Shown piece after piece: positions 12,539-20,960 of a DNA stretch of 42,840 bases (positions are counted from its first letter, which is position 1; the number at the start of each line of letters is the position of its first letter). Source of the DNA: Hymenobacter lapidiphilus (GTDB lineage Bacteria > Bacteroidota > Bacteroidia > Cytophagales > Hymenobacteraceae); the NCBI RefSeq assembly GCF_003417065.2, contig NZ_QVLT01000035.1, positions 1 to 42,840 of the forward strand, given 5' to 3'. The notes beneath the pieces are model-generated. The model did not search any database, had not been told where the DNA came from, and saw only the letters and a program-made list of their open reading frames with translations. The position numbers and the translations under genes are program-made.

Positions 12539-15066
12539 ATGCGCTTCCCCGACCTGCCCATCACCGCCGCCCTTCCCGAGCTGCTCGCCACGCTCGAAAC
12601 CCATCATGTGGCCGTGCTGCAGGCCCCGCCCGGCGCCGGCAAAACCACACTGGTGCCGCTGGCGCTGCTGGAAGCCGACTGGTGCGCGGGTCAGAAAATA
12701 ATCGTGCTCGAACCCCGGCGGCTGGCGGCGCGGGCCGCGGCCACGCGCATGGCCCAGCTGCTGGGCGAGCCCGTGGGCCAAACGGTGGGCTACCGCATGC
12801 GGCTGGAAAGCAAGATTTCCGCCAAAACCCGCATCGAAGTCGTCACCGAAATCATCCTCACCCGCCAGCTTCAGGACGACCCCTCCCTGGAAGGCGTGGC
12901 CGCCGTGCTGTTCGATGAATTTCATGAGCGGAGCCTGCAGGCCGACCTCGGCCTGGCCCTGGCCCTCGACGCCCAGCAGGTACTGCGGCCCGATTTGCGG
13001 CTGCTGATAATGTCGGCCACGCTGGATGCCGAGCGGCTGGGCCGCTGGCTCGGCGCGCCGGTCGTGAGCAGTCTGGGCCGCATGTTTCCGGTCGAAACCC
13101 ACTACCTGAGCCCCCAGCGCGCCGCCAGCGCCTCGCGCCGCCCCCACGAAAAGCTCCAGGACCTCGTGCCGGTACTCGTGCGCGAGGCCCTGCAAACCCA
13201 CCCCACCGGCGACGTGCTGGTATTCCTACCCGGCCTGGCCGACCAGCGCCGGGTGGCCGCCAAGCTGGCCTCACTACCCGACCATATTATCATCCACACC
13301 CTCCACGGCGAGCTGCCCGCCGAGCAGCAGGATGCCGCCCTGCGCCCCGCCCCGTCTGGCCGCCGCAAGGTGGTGCTGGCCACCAGCATTGCCGAAACCA
13401 GCCTTACTATTGAGGGCGTGAGTATTGTGGTGGATGGCGGCTTTGCCCGCATCCCGCGCTTCGAGCCGCGCACCGGCCTCACCACGCTGGGCACCGAGCC
13501 CGCCAGCCAGGCCGCCGCCGACCAGCGCCGGGGCCGCGCCGGCCGCCTCGGCCCCGGCACCTGCTACCGCCTCTGGACCGAAGCCGAATTCCGGGAGCTA
13601 CCGCAGCACCTGCCGCCCGAAATCCTGACCGCCGACCTGAGCCCGCTGGCGCTGGAGTTGGCGTTGTGGGGCGCATACGCGGCTGATAGTCTGCGCTGGC
13701 TGGATGTGCCGCCGGCCCTGGCCCTGGCCCAGGCCCGCGAGCTGCTGGTGCGGCTGGAGGCTGTTACGCCGGCCGGGCCGCCCACCGCCCACGGCCGCGC
13801 CCTGGCCCGGCTGGGGCTGGCCCCGCGTTTGGCTCATCTGGTGGCCCGGGGCCAACAAATAGGGCACGGAGCTACGGCCTGCGCGTTGGCCGCCCTGCTC
13901 ACCGAGCGCGACATTCTGCGCCCCGCCGACGGCTCGTTCGGCCCGCCCGATTTGCGCCTGCGCCTCGAAGCCCTGCACACCGGCCGCGCCCCACTCCCCG
14001 GCCTAGTGCCCGATGCGGCGGCCTGCGCCGGGTGCGCGAAGCGGCCACCGTACTGCGCCAGCGGGCCGGCGCGAAGGGCGAAGTCGAGCCCGACATGGCC
14101 GGGCTGCTGGCCGCCCTCGCCTACCCCGACCGCCTGGCCCAGCGCGAAACGCCCGAGCGGGTGCGCCTGCTGAGCGGGCAACGGGCCACCCTCCCAGCCG
14201 AGTTCTTCGGGCAGCAGGACCAGTTTTTCGCCATTGCGGCCCTCGATGGCTACACCGCCCAGCCCCGCGCCAGCCTGGCCGCGCCCCTGAGTCGGGCCGA
14301 GCTGGAAGAGCACTTCGCGCAGCAGATTGAAACCCGCGACGAAGTACGCTGGGACGAAGCCACCGGCCGCGTAACGGCCCGCCGCCTGCGCCGCCTCGGA
14401 GCTTTGGTGTTATCGGATGTCAATCTACCCAACCCCGACCCGGCCCTGGTAGCCACGGCCCTGCTGGGCGCGGTGCAGGCCGCCGGCATAGCCGGGCTGC
14501 CCTGGAGTGAGGCCGCCACGCAGCTCCGCGAGCGGCTGGCGTTTGTGCAGCATCATTTCCCCGAAAACTGGTCTGAGGTGTCGGATGAGGTACTGCTGGC
14601 GGAGCTGGGCGACTGGCTGGGGCCCTACCTGACGGGCGTGAAGTCGATGGCCGAATTGAGCCGAATTGACTTCCACGAAGCCCTGCTGGGGCGGCTGCCG
14701 GGCGGCTGGAGCCAGCGCCAGGAGCTGGACCGCCTCGCTCCTACCCACCTCGAAGTGCCCACCGGCTCACGCATCCGCCTCGATTACGCCGCCCCCGAAG
14801 CACCGGTGCTGGCCGTGCGCCTGCAGGAGGTATTCGGCCTGCTCGACACGCCGACGGTGGGCGGCGGCCGGGTGCCGCTCACGCTGCATCTACTGTCGCC
14901 CGGCTACCGCCCCGCCCAAGTTACCCGCGACCTGCGCAGCTTCTGGAATAGTTCCTACTTCGAAGTGCGCAAGGAGCTGCGCGGCCGCTACCCCAAGCAC
15001 TACTGGCCCGAAAACCCGCTCGAAGCCCAGGCCGTGCGCGGCACAAAGAAGCAGAACGGGCTTTAG
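12539..15066 (+). pseudogene. hrpB: ATP-dependent helicase HrpB, frameshifted
   Basis: Two frames together encode one complete HrpB of about 842 residues. The first (from ATG 12539) has the DEAH motifs in order: GAGKTT near residue 34, EPRRLAARAAA, DEFHERS, SATLDAERL, VFLPGLADQRRVA, LATSIAETSLTIEGV and QRRGRAGRLGPGTCYRLW. The second carries the HrpB C-terminal domain to its conserved end RYPKHYWPENP. The frame changes at 14023/14024: restoring one C (GCGGCC[C]TGCGCC) gives continuous AALRRVREAATVLRQ. Without it the first frame runs on to a nonsense end at 14173. As everything else is conserved, the loss is recent or a sequencing error. HrpB is a non-essential DExH RNA helicase of unclear role. 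Confidence 0.9.
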
Positions 15067-15092
15067 TGGTTAGTGGTTAGCGGAAAATACGA

Positions 15093-15188
15093 ACGTCATT
15101 CAGAGCGAAGCGAAGAATCTCGCGTGAGTCGTTGAACAACAACCGTTGTAACAACTCACGCGAGATTCTTCGCTTCGCTCTAAATGAA
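15093..15188. repeat. Dispersed palindrome, copy C
   Basis: The arms are the same as copy B (GTCATTCAGAGCGAAGCGAAG...CTCGCGT) with one mismatch near the right end. The loop contains AACAACAACCGTTGTAACAA, which is the reverse complement of the copy-B loop with few changes. It lies between convergent hrpB and SDR genes, preceded by short TAGTGGT direct repeats. Confidence 0.93.
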
Positions 15189-15208
15189 GCTCCTTTAAAC
15201 CCTAAAAT

Positions 15209-16051
15209 CTAGCTTGGAAAGTCGGCCGAATTACCGGTTTCTTCTACTTCGGCCAGTTCTTTTACCAGGCCCGTAAACTTCTCGCGGGCGCCTTTGACGG
15301 CGGCTTTGCCCAGCGGCAGGTGCAGGGGCGCGTCGCCCTCAGCGTGCACGAGGTCGTACATGATTTGGGCGGCGCGGTCGGGGTCGCCGGGCTGGTTGCC
15401 GCTGTAGCTCTGGATGCCTTTCAGATTCTCGCCCACGGTGGCGCGGTAATCCTCAATATTGGTATCGACGTAGGTGGCTGAGGCGCCGGCCCACTCGGTG
15501 CGGAAGCCGCTGGGCTCGATGTTGGTGACCTTGATGCCAAGCGGCTTCACCTGCTGGGCCAGGCTTTCGCCGATGGCTTCGAGGGCGAACTTACTGGCGT
15601 TGTAAACGCCCACGCCGGGGAAGGTTTTCAGGCCACCGATGCTAGTAATGTTGAGCACGTGGCCGCTTTTCCGCTCGCGCAGGTGGGGCAGCACGGCACG
15701 CAGCACGTGTAGCGGCCCGAACACGTTCACGTCGAACTGGCGATGCACTTCCTCGGCGTCGATTTCCTCGATGCTGCCCAGCGAGCCGTAGCCGGCGTTG
15801 TTCACGATGACGTCGAGGTGGCCGAGCTGGGCAATGGCGTCGGCAATGGCTTTTTTAACCTGAGCTTCGTCGGTTACCTCCATCACGAAACCGTGGCCCT
15901 GGCCGTTGGCTTTTTTGGTGAACTCATCGGCCTGTTCCTGCTTGCGGAAGGTAGCGGCTACTTTGTCGCCTTTTTCGAGTAGCAAGTCGGCCAGCGAGGC
16001 GCCGAAACCGGAGCTGACGCCGGTAATAAACCAGTTTTTGGTAGTTGCCAT
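15209..16051 (-). CDS. Short-chain dehydrogenase/reductase (SDR)
   Basis: A 280-residue classical SDR. It has the NAD(P)-binding TGVSSGFGASLA near residue 10, the NNAGYGSLGSIEE block, and the catalytic Ser in NITSIGG with YNASK. The stretch IEPSGFRTEWAG closes the nucleotide site. The length and the 'GFG' form match the SDR group annotated as 'oxidoreductase' acting on unknown carbonyls. An Arg in ATFRKQEQ after the second strand suggests NADP preference. It is monocistronic, divergent from guaB and convergent with hrpB across palindrome C. The substrate cannot be inferred. Confidence 0.9.
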   Translation of the reverse strand: MATTKNWFITGVSSGFGASLADLLLEKGDKVAATFRKQEQADEFTKKANGQGHGFVMEVTDEAQVKKAIADAIAQLGHLDVIVNNAGYGSLGSIEEIDAEEVHRQFDVNVFGPLHVLRAVLPHLRERKSGHVLNITSIGGLKTFPGVGVYNASKFALEAIGESLAQQVKPLGIKVTNIEPSGFRTEWAGASATYVDTNIEDYRATVGENLKGIQSYSGNQPGDPDRAAQIMYDLVHAEGDAPLHLPLGKAAVKGAREKFTGLVKELAEVEETGNSADFPS

Positions 16052-16231
16052 GAGTTGAATTAGCTAAGTATCTGCCGCGCCGGGATGGCACGGTTGGGGT
16101 TTATAACTGCAAGAGCGAGCCGGGGGTTTTAAACCAGGCCCGTTGGCCCGACTACGGCAGCAACTGTCCGTCCTGCGCGGTGCCGGTTGCTGCTTTTTTG
16201 GGCATTTTCCTGAAAACCCAACTCTGCGCCC

Positions 16232-16239
16232 TAACTTTG
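16232..16239 (+). promoter_or_regulatory. -7 promoter element TAACTTTG (guaB)
   Basis: An exact TAnnTTTG match 36 bases before the guaB ATG. A T-rich stretch (16205-16210) lies 21 bases upstream and is the only -33 candidate. Confidence 0.6.
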
Positions 16240-16275
16240 TCCTGCAACAAGCCACCTTCTAACTCTCTTGTTGCC

Positions 16276-17748
16276 ATGGCCGACCACGCCGCCAAAATTG
16301 CCTTCGAGGCCCTCACCTACGACGATGTGCTGCTGCTGCCTGGCTACTCCGAGGTGCTGCCCCGCGACGTTGACACCGGCGCCCCGCTTACCCGCCGTAT
16401 CCGGCTGCAATTGCCCTTCGTGTCGGCAGCTATGGACACCGTGACCGAGGCCGAAATGGCCATTGCGCTGGCCCAGGAAGGTGGCATCGGTATCATTCAT
16501 AAGAACATGAGCATCAAGGCCCAGGCCGAGTTGGTGCGCCGCGTAAAACGCTCGGAGAGCGGCATGATTCTCGACCCGTTCACGCTCACCGAAACCGCTA
16601 CCCTGGCCGAAGCCAAGCAACTGATGCGTGAGCATAATATCGGCGGCATCCCGATTATCGACGAGCAGCGCCGCCTCAAAGGTATCCTCACCAACCGCGA
16701 CCTGCGCTTCGAGAAGGACATGGCGCGGTCGGTGAGCGAGGTGATGACGGCCACGCCGCTTGTAACGGCCAAGGCCGGCACCGAGCTGGCCGCCGCCGAA
16801 GAAATTCTGCAGGATTCCAAGGTCGAGAAGCTGCCCGTTATCGATATGGAAGGCCGGCTTGTAGGCCTTATTACCTACAAAGACATCCGGAAGCGCCGCC
16901 GCACGCCCAACGCCTGCAAAGATGAGCTGGGCCGCCTGCTGGTGGGTGCCGCCGTGGGCGTAACGGCCGACCTGGCCGAGCGCGTAACGGCTTTGGTGGA
17001 AGCGGGCGTGGACGTAATCAGTGTAGACACCGCCCACGGCCACAGCAAGGGCGTACTCGACGCCGTGCGCAGCCTCAAGCAGCAGTTCCCCGACCTCGAA
17101 ATTATTGCCGGCAACGTGGCTACCGCCGAGGGTGCCCGCGCCCTGGCCGACGCCGGCGCCGACGCCGTGAAAGTGGGCGTGGGCCCTGGCTCTATCTGCA
17201 CCACCCGCATTGTGGCCGGTATCGGCGTACCCCAGCTTTCGGCAGTGCTCGAAGCCGCCCGCGGCCTGGAGGGCACCGGCGTGCCGATTATTGCCGACGG
17301 CGGCATTAAGTACTCGGGCGACGTGGTGAAGGCCCTGGCGGCCGGTGCCAGCACCGTAATGATTGGCTCGCTGCTGGCCGGCACCGACGAGGCCCCCGGC
17401 GAAATGACCCTGTTTGAGGGCCGCAAGTATAAAAGCTACCGGGGAATGGGCTCGGTGGAAGCCATGGAGGAAGGCAGCAAAGACCGCTACTTCCAGGATG
17501 CCGAGGACGACGTGAAGAAGCTCGTGCCCGAGGGTATTGTGGGCCGCGTACCTTACAAAGGGCTGGCCGCCGAGGTCCTCTACCAGCTCACGGGCGGCCT
17601 GCGCGCCGGCATGGGCTACTGCGGCACGCCCACCATCGAGGCGCTGCAAACCGCCCGCTTCGTGCGCATCACCGGGGCCGGCCTGCGCGAGTCGCACCCC
17701 CACGACGTACAGATTACGCGCGAGTCGCCTAACTACAGCAGCCGCTAA
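16276..17748 (+). CDS. guaB: IMP dehydrogenase
   Basis: A 490-residue enzyme that oxidises IMP to XMP with NAD, the committed step of GMP synthesis. The N-terminal FEALTYDDVLLLPGYSEVLP is diagnostic. Two CBS domains are inserted at about residues 95-205 (GGIPIIDEQRRLKGILTNRD and KLPVIDMEGRLVGLITYKD). The catalytic loop GVGPGSICTTR has the active Cys near residue 308, followed by IADGGIKYSGD and YRGMGS. The C-terminal GYCGTPTIE completes the barrel. Start: the ATG at 16276 is preferred to an upstream in-frame start at 16180, which would lie ahead of the promoter. A terminator follows at 17776. Confidence 0.98.
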   Translation: MADHAAKIAFEALTYDDVLLLPGYSEVLPRDVDTGAPLTRRIRLQLPFVSAAMDTVTEAEMAIALAQEGGIGIIHKNMSIKAQAELVRRVKRSESGMILDPFTLTETATLAEAKQLMREHNIGGIPIIDEQRRLKGILTNRDLRFEKDMARSVSEVMTATPLVTAKAGTELAAAEEILQDSKVEKLPVIDMEGRLVGLITYKDIRKRRRTPNACKDELGRLLVGAAVGVTADLAERVTALVEAGVDVISVDTAHGHSKGVLDAVRSLKQQFPDLEIIAGNVATAEGARALADAGADAVKVGVGPGSICTTRIVAGIGVPQLSAVLEAARGLEGTGVPIIADGGIKYSGDVVKALAAGASTVMIGSLLAGTDEAPGEMTLFEGRKYKSYRGMGSVEAMEEGSKDRYFQDAEDDVKKLVPEGIVGRVPYKGLAAEVLYQLTGGLRAGMGYCGTPTIEALQTARFVRITGAGLRESHPHDVQITRESPNYSSR

Positions 17749-17775
17749 AAATAGCCGATTGGCAGCTTACGCGAG

Positions 17776-17809
17776 TACCCCGGGGCGCTGCTTCCGGGGT
17801 ATTTGCTTT
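17776..17809 (+). terminator. Intrinsic terminator after guaB
   Basis: TACCCCGG (17776-17783) pairs with CCGGGGTA (17794-17801), followed by TTTGCTTT. Confidence 0.75.
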
Positions 17810-17948
17810 AATAACCACCTGGCAGATTGGGCAGAACGCTGCTTAATCTGACCGGAAGTAGTCTATTGTTGGCGGGCCGCGTATCTTGGCCTCCTGTTTC
17901 CTTCCGCCGCGCTCTTTGCCTGGGTTGGCTTTTCCTTACTTTGTCTGC

Positions 17949-20042
17949 ATGGCTGTTCTTCGGAAGCCTTTTTCCTTACTAGGTATTGCCGCGCTGCTAA
18001 GCTGGCTGGCGCTGCTGGCCGCCGCGCTGCTCTACGCTCATCCGGGCCTGGGTGGAGTGCCTTATTCTACTCCGGCCGGCCTGATTCTGATTCTGCAGGC
18101 ACTGTTCACGGCCGTCGTTTTTCTGTACGAGCGCAAATCACCCGAGCGCCTGCGCGGGGTTGATTTTATCGGGCTGCTGCAACGGATGCTGCTGGGTCCG
18201 GCGCTGTTGGCGGTAAGCAGTGTAGGGCTGCACCAGCTGCTGCAAATGCTGCTACCCGATTATACTACCGGCTCGGTGCTACACACCGTATTGTACACGC
18301 TCAATGTGGGGCTGTTTGTGCTGCTGCTGGCCCGCACCAACTATGCCTGGCGGACCCTGATGCTGTTTCGGAGCTCCGAGCGGCTGCAACGGCAATGGGT
18401 AGCTTTTGAACTGCTGCTGGGCGCTACACTGCTGTTGCGCCTGCTGCCTTACACTCCCCCGGCGGGCCTGTCGGCGGCGGTATTGGGTGTGCTGGCTGCC
18501 TTTGGTGTCTACCTGAGCGGCCGCCAGAAGTGGGTGGCCTACCTCAGCCGCCGCCAAAAACTGGAGGCGGTGCTACTCCAACTGGCCATTATTGGGGTGA
18601 TGGGCATATTCGTGGCCTATTTCCTGTACACCCGGCTCGGTTTCCGCATGGTGGGGCCCGCCCCTCAGAATGCCTTTCTGCTGCTCAACGCCTTCTTCGC
18701 CAGCTTCTATGCGCTTATGGGCCTGCTGGTAACCTTCTTCAACCTGCCCACAGCAGGCGTCTTCGAGCAGAAGCGCGAGGAGATTCTCAGCATGCAGCGC
18801 CTCACCCAGCTTATTCAGCGGGGCCAGACGACGGCCGAGGTATACCAGATGTTCTTCGACTCGGCCATCCAGACAACCGGTGCCGATGCTGCCTGGCTGC
18901 AAATTGAAGCCATCGACGAAGAGGACCGCCACGATCTGTACTATCAGCTGCCCGCCGATCAGGGCAGTGCCATCCGCGGAATGCTGGCCGAATTCAATCT
19001 CGGCAACCTCGAGTACTTCAACAACGACTTGTCCGGCGGTAGCTTCCGCCAGCTGCAGCTGCCTTTCGGCTCGCTGATGGTGATGCCGCTCAGCTCCAGT
19101 AAGCGGCAGTACGGCAACATTTACCTACTCCAGGAGCCGGTGCAGGCCTTCGACCGCGAAAGCCTGAGTATCCTGCAGACCTTTGCCAGCCAGACGGTGC
19201 TCAGCATCGAAAACCTGCAGCTCATTCAGGCCTCCATGCGCACCCAGCGCGTGCAGGACGAGCTCAAGATTGCCTCGGCCGTGCAGGACAGCCTCATTCC
19301 GAAGAACCTGCCGATTGACAACTGGTTTGAAATCAGCTCCTACGCCGTGGCCGCCACCGAAGTGGGCGGTGACTTCTACGACTTTCTGCACCTGCCGGGC
19401 CGCCGGCTGGCCGTGCTTATCGGCGACGTGAGCGGCAAGGGCGTAACGGCGGCCTTCCATGTGGCCCAGATGAAGGGTATTTTTCATGCCCTGATGCAGG
19501 AAAACCCACTGGCCCGCAACGAGCGGGAGAAATACCCGGTGCCCAGCCAGTTCATGACCCAGGCCAACGATGCGCTGGGCCGCTGCCTCGAAAAGTCGGC
19601 CTTTATCACGGCTTCGCTCTATATCATCGACTACGAGCACGGTGGCTTCGTGTTTGCCCGGGCCGGCCACTGCCACACACTCTACTATCACTCTATCAAG
19701 GAAGAGGTGTCGTATTTCCAGACGCCCGGGCTGGGGCTGGGCATTATCCGGCACGATGGCTACGAGAAGCACATTAAGAACCAGTTTTACGACTACAACC
19801 CCAGCGACGTGATGGTGATTTACACCGACGGCATCGTGGAAGCCCGCGACGCGGCCCAGGATGAGTACGGTGAGGAGCGCCTGCAGCGGATGCTGGAAGA
19901 ATCGTATTACCTCGATGCCGACCAGATCAAGGCCCACATTCTGGCCGATTTACACGAGTTCACCAAGGGCCAGCCCATGCACGACGACCAGACGCTGCTG
20001 GTGATTAAATTCCGGTCGGCCCAACCCGAAGCCGGGCATTAA
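17949..20042 (+). CDS. RsbU/SpoIIE-type PP2C phosphatase with membrane and GAF domains
   Basis: A 697-residue signalling protein. About seven to eight N-terminal membrane helices (residues ~10-270) form a sensor. A GAF domain follows at about 285-430 (TGADAAWLQIEA ... FASQTVLSIENLQL). A SpoIIE-type PP2C domain covers about 440-690, with ELKIASAVQDSLIPKNLP, the metal-binding GGDFYDF and GDVSGKGV (near residue 492), YTDGIVEARDA and DDQTLLVIKF. Such phosphatases dephosphorylate a STAS-domain antagonist. That antagonist starts 14 bases downstream, followed by a kinase-like gene, so the three form a partner-switching operon. Start: the ATG at 17949 directly precedes the first membrane helix; an upstream TTG at 17886 is less likely. 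Confidence 0.92.
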   Translation: MAVLRKPFSLLGIAALLSWLALLAAALLYAHPGLGGVPYSTPAGLILILQALFTAVVFLYERKSPERLRGVDFIGLLQRMLLGPALLAVSSVGLHQLLQMLLPDYTTGSVLHTVLYTLNVGLFVLLLARTNYAWRTLMLFRSSERLQRQWVAFELLLGATLLLRLLPYTPPAGLSAAVLGVLAAFGVYLSGRQKWVAYLSRRQKLEAVLLQLAIIGVMGIFVAYFLYTRLGFRMVGPAPQNAFLLLNAFFASFYALMGLLVTFFNLPTAGVFEQKREEILSMQRLTQLIQRGQTTAEVYQMFFDSAIQTTGADAAWLQIEAIDEEDRHDLYYQLPADQGSAIRGMLAEFNLGNLEYFNNDLSGGSFRQLQLPFGSLMVMPLSSSKRQYGNIYLLQEPVQAFDRESLSILQTFASQTVLSIENLQLIQASMRTQRVQDELKIASAVQDSLIPKNLPIDNWFEISSYAVAATEVGGDFYDFLHLPGRRLAVLIGDVSGKGVTAAFHVAQMKGIFHALMQENPLARNEREKYPVPSQFMTQANDALGRCLEKSAFITASLYIIDYEHGGFVFARAGHCHTLYYHSIKEEVSYFQTPGLGLGIIRHDGYEKHIKNQFYDYNPSDVMVIYTDGIVEARDAAQDEYGEERLQRMLEESYYLDADQIKAHILADLHEFTKGQPMHDDQTLLVIKFRSAQPEAGH

Positions 20043-20056
20043 CGTAGCTTCAAGCC

Positions 20057-20386
20057 ATGAAAATAACGCAACACGCCACCGATACCACGCTCACGCTGGC
20101 TCTCAATGGAGAGCTGGACGCCAGCTCCTCTGTTCTGCTCGATAACGAGCTCAGCAAGCCCGAGATTCTTCGCACCCAAAAGGTACTCATCGACTGCCAG
20201 CAGCTCAACTACATCTCGTCGGCAGGCCTGGGCGTGTTCATCTCGCACCTGCAAACCTTCCAGGACGCCAACGTGAAGCTGGTGTTCTTCAACATGCAGG
20301 AGAAAGTGCGCAACGTATTCGAGATTTTGGGTCTCGATTCGCTGATGACCATTGTGCCTTCGGAGGCCGACGCGGCTGCCGTTTAA
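20057..20386 (+). CDS. STAS-domain anti-sigma factor antagonist (RsbV-like)
   Basis: A 109-residue single STAS domain. It has the strand TLTLALNGELDASSS, then KVLIDCQQLNYISSAGLGVF, where Ser55 aligns with the phosphorylated Ser of RsbV and SpoIIAA. The C-terminal helix VRNVFEILGLDSLMTI is typical of the fold. In known systems the unphosphorylated form binds the kinase and releases its target, and the PP2C phosphatase restores that form. Both putative partners flank it (phosphatase 14 bases upstream, kinase 34 bases downstream). It is intact and full length. Confidence 0.93.
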   Translation: MKITQHATDTTLTLALNGELDASSSVLLDNELSKPEILRTQKVLIDCQQLNYISSAGLGVFISHLQTFQDANVKLVFFNMQEKVRNVFEILGLDSLMTIVPSEADAAAV

Positions 20387-20420
20387 CTCTCCGAAACTGC
20401 TCTGCCCCCATTTCCAAGGC

Positions 20421-20834
20421 ATGGAACACGCCATCCGTATTAGCTGCAACCGTCGCAACCTGAAGGTGGTGCGCGACTTTGTGGGCGAGTACCTGGCCGG
20501 GCAGCAGCTTTCGGATGTGCTCGTTAACCAGCTGATTCTGGCCGTGGATGAAGTGGTAGCCAACTTTATCATTCATGCGAATGCCGAAGATGAAAAGCAG
20601 TTTCTGGATGTGCGCGTGACCATCCTTAACCACGAGTTTGGCTTCGAGATTGAGGATGGCACCGCTTCCACCTATTCACCTGGCTTGTATCAGGAGCCCG
20701 ATTTGCGCGAGTTTGTGCGCGTGGGCAAGAAAGGTGGCGTGGGCATGATGCTCGTCAACCGCATTATGGACCGGGTGGAATACAGCACAACCGGCGAGCA
20801 CACTATCTGCCGCCTCTACAAAACCCTGACCTGA
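20421..20834 (+). CDS. RsbW-like serine kinase/anti-sigma factor (HATPase)
   Basis: A 137-residue GHKL ATPase domain of the RsbW/SpoIIAB class. The N-box region LILAVDEVVANFIIHA has the Glu and Asn for Mg-ATP, EIEDGTASTY occupies the G1 position in a diverged form, and GKKGGVGMMLVNRIMDRVEY is the G2 loop. These proteins phosphorylate the STAS partner and sequester a target, classically a sigma factor. No sigma gene lies nearby, and Bacteroidota are not known to have SigB, so the target is unknown. Start: the ATG at 20421 matches the family; an upstream frame extension to 20352 overlaps the STAS gene. Confidence 0.9.
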   Translation: MEHAIRISCNRRNLKVVRDFVGEYLAGQQLSDVLVNQLILAVDEVVANFIIHANAEDEKQFLDVRVTILNHEFGFEIEDGTASTYSPGLYQEPDLREFVRVGKKGGVGMMLVNRIMDRVEYSTTGEHTICRLYKTLT

Positions 20835-20960
20835 GCCGGCGGCACAACACGGGCAGCCACCTGCGGCCGCCGGGAAAAAATCCGTAAAATTGTAGTTATC
20901 CGTATCCGGCCCGTTGGCTCGATCCGGAATTACGCCCGCTGATTCCCTTCTTTCGCAAGT

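Noticed and set aside
16231..17703. A 490-codon frame opposite guaB
   Set aside because: Same reason: an antisense shadow of a well-identified enzyme gene.
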